Positions 1 to 7,200 of a stretch of DNA of 18,305 nucleotides are shown piece by piece; positions within the stretch are counted from its first letter, which is position 1, and every line of letters starts with the position of its first letter. A program made the translations under genes and the position numbers. Source of the DNA: Chrysochromulina parva (lineage: Eukaryota > Haptophyta > Prymnesiales > Chrysochromulinaceae); NCBI GenBank assembly GCA_002887195.1, contig PJAB01001004.1, forward strand, positions 1-18,305. The letters are read 5' to 3'. The notes beneath the pieces were generated by a model. The model was given only the letters and a program-made list of their open reading frames with translations. It was not told the origin of the DNA and did no database searches.

Positions 1-620
1 CTGCGAGCGTGCCTGAGGCGATGGCAGCTTTCTTGGACGCGAGGAACACGCTCAGGTTCGAGTCGCCCTTGCCCGCGTGATTCAAGATGGATCTGTTGCG
101 ATCGCCCGCTCGGTGCTCATAGGCGCACAGGTACGATTGGCCCCGACGCCCCGCCGAGCCCACGTATGCGCCCACAAGCGCGCGTGAGCCGTCGGTGCGC
201 TCGTAGACAAGCACCAGGTAGACGCAGTATTCTGCAACGTGCTCGAAGACCTCACCGCGGTCCTCCATGCGCTGCATGAGGTTGGCGAGCAGCACCTCGT
301 CGATCGTGTCTTGCACTCTTGCTCGGCCGGTGGGCGCGGTGGGCGCGGCCTGAAGAAGCCATGCCACGAAGCCAAGAGTTCCCGCTGTTGTGTAGACCTT
401 GACGATGGTGACCTTCTCACCTCCATCGAGAGTGATCTCTCGTTCTTCTCGTGAGGAACGAGGAAGAGAGGGTCAGAGGGAGAGGTGACCCAAAAGTCAC
501 GAAGGAGCGTCGCCACGCGCCTGGACCCACGGTGAACTTGCTCCACTGGGTGACAATTAGGGAGCCCAGCTTCCCTCCCTTGGCACCTAGATTGGCACTC
601 GCCACACGGATGTGATGCAT
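1..620 (-). CDS. Partial gene, possible GIY-YIG-like domain protein (C-terminus outside window)
   Basis: Only part of this gene is visible; the frame is still open at position 1. The main exon reads open from about 436 down to 1. An in-frame TGA at 475-473 means it cannot extend far upstream without an intron. The best model starts at the ATG at 620, runs 40 codons to 501, skips a 64-bp GT-AG intron (500-437, pyrimidine-rich 3' part) in phase 0, and continues at 436. Downstream residues include VAEYCVYLVLVY, GAYVGSAGRRGQ and YEHR. This resembles the start of a GIY-YIG fold (a beta strand with Tyr, then YVGSA), but the catalytic Arg and Glu cannot be assigned with confidence, so the family is tentative. 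A helical stretch (IDEVLLANLMQRMEDR) precedes it. The 5' exon and start are inferred from splice phase alone. It is divergent from the KH-RING gene. Confidence 0.45.
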
Positions 621-969
621 GGATGTGCACTTTCCATAGGTGGCGGTGGCCACCCGCTTGACCACTCACTCTCGCCCCCAGCTGCACTGGCCACTGCACC
701 TGTCAAATGGGGAAAGCGCAAGTCAAATGGGGAAAGCGCAAGCGCCGCCACCTGAGCGAGCTAAAGTATCTACGCAAGGATCTTCACAATTGAGGAGGTG
801 AATTATTGTTTCCCGTTTTGGTAAAAAGGGCGCGTCTCTTCCCACAAATGAATCCCGTCCAACGTAATAACTTTCCTTCAATCGACGCGTCGAGACGCGG
901 CAAAATTAATGGAGGTGCTGCTATTATTTTCTCATAACTCCTTGATCGGGCCGGTGTTTCCCAGCGCAT
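621..969. promoter_or_regulatory. Divergent intergenic region between the partial gene and the KH-RING gene
   Basis: This 349-bp stretch has no convincing coding frame. It should carry the promoters of the minus-strand gene on the left and the plus-strand KH-RING gene on the right. The half nearest the KH-RING gene is visibly more A/T-rich than its surroundings. No TATA box can be assigned with confidence. A direct repeat sits at 702-741. Confidence 0.4.
702..741. repeat. 20-bp perfect direct repeat (2 copies)
   Basis: The 20-mer GTCAAATGGGGAAAGCGCAA occurs twice back to back (702-721 and 722-741) between the divergent genes. It lies about 230 bp upstream of the KH-RING start codon, so a duplicated regulatory element is possible, but a neutral tandem duplication is equally possible. 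Confidence 0.85.
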
Positions 970-3900
970 ATGGAGCTGCACGCCATCAATGGAACTGCGA
1001 CCTCCAGCGACGCTGAGCTCTCCGATATCGGCAATCGGGTGGGTGGCGAGAATTCAAGCAGAACGCTCATGTTTCCGAAAGCGAAGATCAACTGGTTGGT
1101 GGGCAAGCATGGCACGCACGTGCGCGAGATTGAGGCAATCTCGCGTACGCGGATCGCCGTCCCGCGAGTGGAGACGTTTGGTCCGCTCTGCCCGCTCACC
1201 ATCGTCGCCGCCACCGCCCATCCCAATGAGAATCAGTTCGCGTTGGATGAGTGCGTGCGGCTCATCCAGGAGAAGCTTGCCCAGCTGGATGCCCAGGACG
1301 CGGTGCACGCAATGCACGGCCAGAATGGGTCGTCCGGACCCGCCCCACCAACGCATGTGGGTCCACCGGGGTATACCGGCAGGCCCCACAACCTGCCTCC
1401 ACACGGCCCATATCGAGACGAACGAGGATGGTTGCACGCCCAGCCAGCCTGGGCATCGTCGGACAGTCCTGGCGACAGCGTGGAGCGTCAGGGTGGTGGG
1501 CCTCCGGAGCGCTACAGTAGCTACGGAGGGCCACCGCTGCCCTTCCACGGCAGCGGGTATGGGCCGGGCGGCATGGGCAGCTCGGGGTGTGAACATTCAC
1601 AGCGAGGCATGGGCAGCTTGGGAGGGCTCGGAGGGCCCGGGCCAAGCGGTGCCATAGGGCCGCCGCGTGGTCCCGGCCCGCCGCCGTCATTTGGCGGTCA
1701 GCCGCCGCCGCGCGCCGTGGGTCCGCCACCGTTTGGAATGCCGCCCCTGGCTGTGCCAGGCGTGCCGGTGTCCAGGAGTCCAGGAGGGCTGGGACCGCTG
1801 CCTAATATGGGACCTCCGCTAGCTCAGGACGGCGCTCAGGACGAGAATGACGGCATCATCACGCACACGATCACAGAGACGACGATCCAATTGACGATCC
1901 CGACGCCCAAGGCCAAGTGGCTCATTGGCAAACGTGGCACGCACATCGTCCAAGTCGAGCTCTCGACGAGCACTCGCGTCGACCTGACCAAGGTGAATGA
2001 GATGGATACCCTCGTGACGATCGTCGCGGCCACGCCTGACGCCCGTGACCGCAGAGTCGCCCTCGAAGCTTGCGAGCGCCTGATCCGCGAGAAGCTGCGC
2101 TTCTGCTTCGATGAGGACCCAAAGATCCTCGCAATGAACGCCTCGTTCCTGTCGCCGCATGGGAAGGGAGGGCCGCCGCATCAGTCTGGGCACGAAAAGG
2201 GCGGAAGCTACGGTGGCGAGATCGGCCGCTACGCCATCGGCAGGGGCGGCTATGCCGGCGGCAGGGGCGGCTATGCCGGCGGCAGGGGCGGCTATGCCGG
2301 CGGCAGGGGCGGCTACGGCGGCGAGCAAGGTGGCTATGGCGGCGAGCGAGGTGGCTATGGACACGGCCCGCCTGGTGGCTTCAACGGCCCGCCACGTGAT
2401 TGGGGCGGCGCTTATAATGAGAGCGATGCTTGGGGCGCTGGCCCGTATGAAGTGCCTCCTCCAGGCAGCAGGCCACCACCGAGCATGGGTGGCCCGCAGC
2501 CGCGGCAGCACTATCCGGGTCCTGCCTATTTTGGAGGGCGTGGGGAGGTTCCAATTGAGGAGTCTCGTCAATCTCGTCAATCTCGTCAGGGGACACAGCA
2601 TCCCCCGGGGGCTCCCTATTTCGGAGGGGCGCCACGTGGAGCGTGCATGGGTGCAGGTGCAGCCTCATGCTCCGACTGGAGCACGCCCGTCCACGAGTCA
2701 TTGCATGATCCGGCGACGCACCCGGCGTACGTGCCAGCGCCGGCGGTTCGCGCGCCAGTGGATGTTGAAGCTTTGCGGGCGCTCGAGCAGAAAGTTCAGG
2801 TGCTGCAAGCGCAGCTCAACGAGAAGGTGCAGCTGCTGGAAGGCCGCACGAGCTCCTCAACTTCCACAGCCCTTGAGTCCGCACCCTCTCCCAAATTAGG
2901 CAATGAGTCCGCCGCCGACGCATTGCCTAATCTGGGAGAGGGTGCGGGTGCGCCAGGGGTGCTGAGCACTCCAGCGAGCCGGCTCCTCGGTCTCAGCAGA
3001 GACGAGAAGCCCAAAGCTGGCTGGCTGGCCGGCCCGCCTCACGCTGGCGTGCCGGAGAGCACCGTAGCGGGCGCGCCCTCCCAATTCGCGCGGCTGTGCG
3101 ACAACTGTGGCACCGCCGAGCTGCACGGTGTCCCTGACCCGACGGACCCGCGCCGTTGCTATTGCGCACGCTGTTGGGTGGGCTGGCATGCCGAGCCGCT
3201 CATGTTCGAGGGCGACCCCGGCTCGGCCGAGCCGACGCTCTTGTTGTCGCAGCTGGGCAGCAAGCTCTACGCAGCGATCCCTTTTCTGCGCGAGGCGATC
3301 AAGCAGGATGGCGGCCTCTCGGCCTGCCTAGCAAAGAGCCGCGCGCAGAGCGGCGGCACATTCCGAGTGACCGTGAATCCCGTGAATGGCCGGATTCCTG
3401 TGGGGCGGGAGACCGTGACGCTCGTGCAGGCCGAGGCCTCTGGTGCCGACGCTGAGGGCGCCGCCATCGGGCAGCTCCAGGCCACCCCCTCGAAGCAGAT
3501 GCTGCTGTCGGCACTCTGTGCGAGCTTGTACCAGCAAGGCTTCAAGCGCGAGATCGCGGCGGCGGGCGGGCCCAAGCGCTTCTTTCTCTCGTGTCCGACG
3601 CTCGTGTGCGAGTTTGACCACTGCAAGCAGGGCTCTGAGCTCGTCATGCTACCTGAGGCGGCAGCTAATAGCGCTCGCCTCGGCGGCACTCCGGCCGAGT
3701 GCGCCGCCCGCGCCCTCTCGAGCGCAACCTGCCTGTTTCGTAGCGCCGTATCGAGCACCACCTCGAGCGCCGTCCAGAGCGCCGTCCCGAGCACCGTCCA
3801 CTCGAAGGCGGGGGGCACGCTCGAGACCTCGGCCGCCGCACTCGCCGTCAGCAGGTGGGCAGCGCCCTCGAGCTCGGCGGGGATAGAGCCCGCGGCCGAC

Positions 3901-4674
3901 TTTCGCGCCGCGACAGACGTCGACTTTGCGCCCACGACGGCGCCCAACGCCTATTTTCGACCCCTTCTGACAGAGGACTTTGCACCCGCGCCTGAGCCGC
4001 TCGCGCCATCGATCCCCTTTGGAACGGGCGCTGTCGTGGGCGCAACGGTTCCCTTCCTGCCCACGACGGAGCACGTCGACTACCCGACCGACGCTCAGTA
4101 CGATGCCCCAGACGATGCTCAGTACAACGCGTCGTACGAGGCTCAGTACAACGCGTCGTACGAGGCTCAGTACAACGCGTCGTACGAGGCACCGACGGCG
4201 GATGAGGCGGGACTGCGGGCGCGACGAGGCACCGGCGGGCGCGGCGGGCGCGGCGGGCGCGGCGGGTGCGGCGGGCGCGGCACGGACACTTTCGGATTTG
4301 GTGAGGGCATGTTTGCGCAGGGCTCCATTTCCAAATTTGGTGGGGGCATGTTTGCGCAGGGCTCCATTTCCAAGGGAAGCGGTGCGGGCGGCGGTGCGGG
4401 CGGCGGCGGCGGCGCCGAGCTCGCCGACGACACAGCGATGCTCCAGAGTACTATGGCGAGGAGAGCTCTCGAGCCGCTCGCCTCGCCCCTCAACGAGGAC
4501 TTACGCGCGTGTGTCATCTGCGAGGCCCAGGAGTGCACGCACGCTCTGGTGCCGTGCGGCCACCTGTGCTTGTGCGCCGCGTGTGTCAAGATGCTCATTG
4601 ACGAGGCCGAAGAGCTCTCGCTCTGCCCCGTCTGTCGGCAGCCGTCGAGCAAGGCCATCCGTGTCCAGCAGTGA
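970..4674 (+). CDS. MEX-3-like RNA-binding protein: two KH domains, RGG repeats, C-terminal RING finger
   Basis: A single uninterrupted 1234-residue frame runs from ATG 970 to TGA 4672. KH1 spans about residues 31-105, with the GxxG loop GKHG at 45-48. KH2 spans about 300-378, with GKRG at 320-323. Between and after them lie Pro/Gly-rich disordered segments, a GGRGGYA repeat block (about 419-466), a short predicted coiled coil (about 598-624) and a Cys cluster at 710-735 (CDNC...CYCARC) that could bind zinc. The C-terminus is a C3HC4 RING: C1181/C1184, C1196/H1198, C1202/C1205, C1219/C1222. Two KH domains plus a C-terminal RING is the architecture of MEX-3 E3 ligases, which bind mRNA and can act in ubiquitination and RNA decay. 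Both GxxG loops and all RING ligands are intact, so RNA binding and E3 activity are likely. The targets are unknown. Several in-frame tandem repeats show that the disordered parts are expanding. Confidence 0.9.
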   Translation: MELHAINGTATSSDAELSDIGNRVGGENSSRTLMFPKAKINWLVGKHGTHVREIEAISRTRIAVPRVETFGPLCPLTIVAATAHPNENQFALDECVRLIQEKLAQLDAQDAVHAMHGQNGSSGPAPPTHVGPPGYTGRPHNLPPHGPYRDERGWLHAQPAWASSDSPGDSVERQGGGPPERYSSYGGPPLPFHGSGYGPGGMGSSGCEHSQRGMGSLGGLGGPGPSGAIGPPRGPGPPPSFGGQPPPRAVGPPPFGMPPLAVPGVPVSRSPGGLGPLPNMGPPLAQDGAQDENDGIITHTITETTIQLTIPTPKAKWLIGKRGTHIVQVELSTSTRVDLTKVNEMDTLVTIVAATPDARDRRVALEACERLIREKLRFCFDEDPKILAMNASFLSPHGKGGPPHQSGHEKGGSYGGEIGRYAIGRGGYAGGRGGYAGGRGGYAGGRGGYGGEQGGYGGERGGYGHGPPGGFNGPPRDWGGAYNESDAWGAGPYEVPPPGSRPPPSMGGPQPRQHYPGPAYFGGRGEVPIEESRQSRQSRQGTQHPPGAPYFGGAPRGACMGAGAASCSDWSTPVHESLHDPATHPAYVPAPAVRAPVDVEALRALEQKVQVLQAQLNEKVQLLEGRTSSSTSTALESAPSPKLGNESAADALPNLGEGAGAPGVLSTPASRLLGLSRDEKPKAGWLAGPPHAGVPESTVAGAPSQFARLCDNCGTAELHGVPDPTDPRRCYCARCWVGWHAEPLMFEGDPGSAEPTLLLSQLGSKLYAAIPFLREAIKQDGGLSACLAKSRAQSGGTFRVTVNPVNGRIPVGRETVTLVQAEASGADAEGAAIGQLQATPSKQMLLSALCASLYQQGFKREIAAAGGPKRFFLSCPTLVCEFDHCKQGSELVMLPEAAANSARLGGTPAECAARALSSATCLFRSAVSSTTSSAVQSAVPSTVHSKAGGTLETSAAALAVSRWAAPSSSAGIEPAADFRAATDVDFAPTTAPNAYFRPLLTEDFAPAPEPLAPSIPFGTGAVVGATVPFLPTTEHVDYPTDAQYDAPDDAQYNASYEAQYNASYEAQYNASYEAPTADEAGLRARRGTGGRGGRGGRGGCGGRGTDTFGFGEGMFAQGSISKFGGGMFAQGSISKGSGAGGGAGGGGGAELADDTAMLQSTMARRALEPLASPLNEDLRACVICEAQECTHALVPCGHLCLCAACVKMLIDEAEELSLCPVCRQPSSKAIRVQQ
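2239..2322 (+). repeat. 21-bp coding tandem repeat (GGRGGYA)
   Basis: About four copies of a 21-bp unit encode GGRGGYA inside the KH-RING gene, followed by degenerate GGYGGE(Q/R) copies to about 2360. Such RGG/GY boxes are common in RNA-binding proteins and usually add non-specific RNA binding and condensate formation. Confidence 0.85.
2564..2590 (+). repeat. 9-bp coding tandem repeat (SRQ x3)
   Basis: The 9-mer TCTCGTCAA is repeated three times (last base changed in copy three), encoding SRQSRQSRQ in the disordered region of the KH-RING protein. Confidence 0.75.
2879..2947. repeat. 27-bp inverted repeat with 15-base loop inside the KH-RING coding sequence
   Basis: The left arm is 2879-2905 (begins CCGCACCCTCTCCC, ends GGCAATG) and the right arm is 2921-2947 (begins CATTGCC, ends GGGTGCGG). 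They are reverse complements with one mismatch, separated by 15 bases. The stretch stays in frame and encodes similar peptides in both arms. It lies in disordered sequence between the coiled coil and the Cys cluster. Confidence 0.9.
4117..4188 (+). repeat. 24-bp perfect coding tandem repeat (AQYNASYE x3)
   Basis: Three identical 24-bp units (4117-4140, 4141-4164, 4165-4188) encode AQYNASYE, preceded by one diverged copy at 4093-4116. Perfect identity at third codon positions points to recent expansion. Confidence 0.9.
4297..4374 (+). repeat. 39-bp coding direct repeat (FG-GMFAQGSISK x2)
   Basis: Two 39-bp copies (4297-4335, 4336-4374) encode FG(E/G)GMFAQGSISK, differing at only two bases. 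They lie between the CGRG-rich segment and the poly-Gly linker upstream of the RING. Confidence 0.9.
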
Positions 4675-5547
4675 CCTGAGATGATCAGCTACACGGAGAA
4701 CTTGCAACTTGGGACTACCGCGTACCAGTAACACACATCGTTACTGGGGTCGGATTGCATGGGTGATTGACGAAGAGAGGGTCAGAGACCGAGTCTGAGA
4801 GAGCGACTGAGAGAGCGACTGTGAGAGAGCGATTGAGAGAGCGAGAGACGACGCTGAGAGTGACTGAGAGAGTGAGGATTATTTTCAGATACGCCCCAGG
4901 CGTTATAACCTCACATCGGAAATGATGACAGATGCGAGATGGGAACGGAGGACTCGAGACTGGCTGAACGCAATACGCATTGAGGAATGTCTCTAGTGCA
5001 CCTACCGCTCCGATGCCCCCCCGCACCCGACCCTTCAAACCGACCCCTGATTAATTCTGATACTTCATACTAGAAGGAGGTAAAAGACAAGGGGTTAAAT
5101 AGGGGTTAAAGAGAAGTGAGGCTTTGATAAAAGCAGTGTACGTTTGCGTGAGCGAGCTGACACCCGACACCGCGCGCATGTGGGGGAGCGGAGATGTGCT
5201 ACGCATAATTGAGATGAAGTCTCCGCTCTCCCGTCCCTCAGTAACTCAGCGGTCTCAAGACTGTGAGCGAGGACTCAGAACATAGTACAGTGCTTGAGTG
5301 TTGACCGGGGGCAGCGGAGCCGAACTTTGAGACGGTGGAGTCGTGAGCGCGGGGGGGTGGATGGAGTGCTGGAGGTGTTGCGAAAGGGTCAGTTGAATCG
5401 ACACACAAGGTACCATTGTGAATCGATGGTTGATCGGAGGTGTTGCGCTGGTGTGAATCACACCCGAGTTTTCTTCCGAAACGGTTGTGTTCCCGTCCGT
5501 GTGGGGCGTGGGACTTTTTGGCAAGGAGGTAAGGTCGTTGCCGAGTG
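4675..5547. other. Intergenic region between the KH-RING and EF-hand genes
   Basis: This 873-bp stretch holds the 3' end of the KH-RING gene and the promoter of the EF-hand gene. Minus-strand open frames here translate to low-complexity Ser/Leu-rich sequence or lie antisense to the EF-hand gene, so none is called. A GAGA-rich imperfect repeat lies at 4794-4876. Just before the EF-hand ATG there is a donor-like GGAG/GTAAGG (about 5524-5533). It could be a 5'-UTR splice donor, but no acceptor was identified. Confidence 0.5.
4794..4876. repeat. Imperfect GAGAGAGCGACT tandem repeat
   Basis: Degenerate copies of a roughly 12-bp unit (CTGAGAGAGCGA) fill this stretch, about 120 bp downstream of the KH-RING stop codon. 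It is a simple purine-rich minisatellite with no coding sense. Confidence 0.75.
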
Positions 5548-6204
5548 ATGGCCGTGCGAGACGAACAGGTCGCAGCCCTTGTGTCCGCGGGCTGCAGCGC
5601 AGAAAAGCTTGGCGAGCTCGATGATGACTGCGTGCAAAAGTCGCATGCTGAGTTGCAGCGACGTGGTGAAAATGCAGCAGTTCGCAAGGTGAATACGCAG
5701 CATGCAGAGCTCGTCAAGAAGCGGAGGAAGGCAGCCGTGACAGCTAAACCCCAATACGCGCAAACAGAGGCCGGAATCTTGAAAGCGTTCCGTAAATTTG
5801 ACACCGATCACAACGGCAAGATTGATAAGAGCGAGTTCATCATGATCATGACGCGTGGCAAGGGTGGCTTGACTGTGGATCAAGCAGAGATGCTGTTCGA
5901 TGAGATGGACCATGATCACAGCGGCTTCGTGGATGAGGCTGAATTTGCGGCCACGTGGGCTGACGTCGAGGGCCAGTACAAACCAGGCTTCGTCAAGGCG
6001 CCAAGTCCGGGCTCCATGGGTGCGAAGGCGGGCAGGATCGCGCTGATGCTCGCTCGATGGCAAAATCGTGCGACCCAAGCCAACGAAATCGTGCGCGGCA
6101 CCATGAAACGGCTCACTGCCGGCTTGGCCCCCAGGCGGGGCGCGCCCACGAAGAGCTCGAAGCCTCCACCTGCACCTGGGCCGGGACGCTTGAAGCGGAC
6201 ATGA
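5548..6204 (+). CDS. EF-hand calcium-binding protein (two EF-hands)
   Basis: The frame runs from ATG 5548 to TGA 6202 and gives 218 residues. The N-terminal 80 residues are helical and basic (KKRRK near 58-61). Two canonical EF-hand loops follow. Loop 1 (D85-E96) is DTDHNGKIDKSE and loop 2 (D121-E132) is DHDHSGFVDEAE. Both have acidic residues at positions 1, 3, 9 and 12 and Gly at position 6, so both should bind calcium. The C-terminal 80 residues are basic and end in a Pro-rich tail. There is no signal peptide or membrane span, so a cytosolic or cytoskeletal calcium sensor is likely. A paired EF-hand of this kind resembles calmodulin-like or centrin-like half-molecules, but the flanking regions match neither, so the partner is unknown. 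Confidence 0.9.
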   Translation: MAVRDEQVAALVSAGCSAEKLGELDDDCVQKSHAELQRRGENAAVRKVNTQHAELVKKRRKAAVTAKPQYAQTEAGILKAFRKFDTDHNGKIDKSEFIMIMTRGKGGLTVDQAEMLFDEMDHDHSGFVDEAEFAATWADVEGQYKPGFVKAPSPGSMGAKAGRIALMLARWQNRATQANEIVRGTMKRLTAGLAPRRGAPTKSSKPPPAPGPGRLKRT

Positions 6205-6623
6205 TACCACATGCATGAAGTGCGCCCCCCCTTACGGATACGTCGCAGTTGCGGCGACGCGGCTTGTTCGCAGTACCTACACGATTGCATAGATTCCATC
6301 TTTGACTGAGTCAGAGATTCCTGTTGCATGCGTCTATGACTCTGTGTACATACCGGTACCAATTGACCGGTACCGGTACGTGGCTAGTCACGCGTCGTGC
6401 GCTGCGCGCTACTTGAGTCTCGTGTAGACGTGCACGGCAGCCAGCGCACGGCAACACATCGCAGCCATGTGAATTGCTCTATGTTTTGTGCTCGCGTCGC
6501 GCCGGGCGCGCCGAGCGACGTCGATTCACGAGCATGAGGGGCGTCGTGCCAGGTCCCTTTGCGCGAGCCGCTGCCGATACGCGAGCCGCTGCCGATACGC
6601 GAGCATCTTCCGTCGAGGTGAGT
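6205..6623. promoter_or_regulatory. Intergenic region and promoter upstream of the DUF1764 gene
   Basis: This 419-bp region separates the EF-hand stop from the chosen DUF1764 start. It contains three ACCGGT hexamers (6352, 6366, 6372), two of them abutting, which make a palindromic cluster. An upstream in-frame ATG at 6534 would add 30 residues, including an 18-bp tandem duplication (about 6563-6603). Confidence 0.4.
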
Positions 6624-7124
6624 ATGGAGACAAATGGCAAGAAGAAGAAGAAGAAGAAGATGCAAGCGACTCGCCCATTGCCAGCGGCGGCCGCACCAAC
6701 TATGGGGTCCTCGAGTTCTGCCAGCGAGCCAGAAGCCGAGAAGCGGAAGCGCAGCCTGCAGTCCACTGACGCCGACCCATTTGCTACCACTGGTTCCGCC
6801 GCTGACGATATGGACGACATATTTGGCGGGCTGTCGGTCGCAAAGCAGGCTAAGCGTGCGCGTGAAGCCCAGGCTGCGCGCGAGGCGGCTGAGGCTGCCA
6901 AGGCAGAGGCAAAGCGTGCGAAAGCCCACGCGCGCCGTGAGATGGTGCGGGACCCTGTCTTTGGAGAGGAGTACGACCAGTCGATGACGGTCGATCCTAT
7001 GAATGCGCGCGTGCATCGCTTTGACCAACCGAGTGGTCTCAACGTGTACAAGGCGCACCACCTCGGGCTGGGGCGGGGCGGTGACACTCCTCTGTGTCCG
7101 TTTGACTGCTCGTGCTGCTTCTAG
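6624..7124 (+). CDS. DUF1764 family protein
   Basis: From ATG 6624 to TAG 7122 this encodes 166 residues. It begins with a poly-Lys run (GKKKKKKKMQ), has a DDMDDIFGG motif near residue 63, then a charged Ala/Lys/Glu/Arg-rich helix, and ends in DTPLCPFDCSCCF. The acidic D-I-F motif followed by Lys-rich sequence, and the extreme C-terminal LCPFDCxCCF, are the hallmarks of DUF1764, a small eukaryote-wide family of unknown function. The Lys-rich start and helix suggest a nuclear or nucleolar location, but that is inference. An in-frame ATG at 6534 gives a 196-residue alternative. I prefer 6624 because the poly-Lys start is typical, and the extra segment has a recent duplication. The bases just before ATG 6624 also form a consensus-looking donor (GAG/GTGAGT) that is probably unused, since the frame stays open through it. 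Confidence 0.85.
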   Translation: METNGKKKKKKKMQATRPLPAAAAPTMGSSSSASEPEAEKRKRSLQSTDADPFATTGSAADDMDDIFGGLSVAKQAKRAREAQAAREAAEAAKAEAKRAKAHARREMVRDPVFGEEYDQSMTVDPMNARVHRFDQPSGLNVYKAHHLGLGRGGDTPLCPFDCSCCF

Positions 7125-7200
7125 TCGACCTAGCATACATGTGCATGTTGGGCGCAGCGCATCGTGTTTGCATGCAATCAGAAGTCTGTTACATTATGAA

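Noticed and set aside
1819..2601. Long minus-strand frame inside the KH-RING gene
   Set aside because: It is the complement of GC-rich coding DNA with in-frame repeats and shows no domain.
4715..5038. Minus-strand 107-residue frame after the KH-RING gene
   Set aside because: Half of it is translated GAGA repeat (Ser/Leu-rich) and there is no recognisable motif.
5238..5804. 188-residue minus-strand frame
   Set aside because: It lies antisense to the EF-hand gene and its promoter; the plus strand has clear EF-hands.
6616..6623. GAG/GTGAGT donor-like site before the DUF1764 ATG
   Set aside because: The frame continues through it into the poly-Lys start typical of DUF1764 and no plausible acceptor follows before conserved sequence; probably unused or in the 5' UTR.
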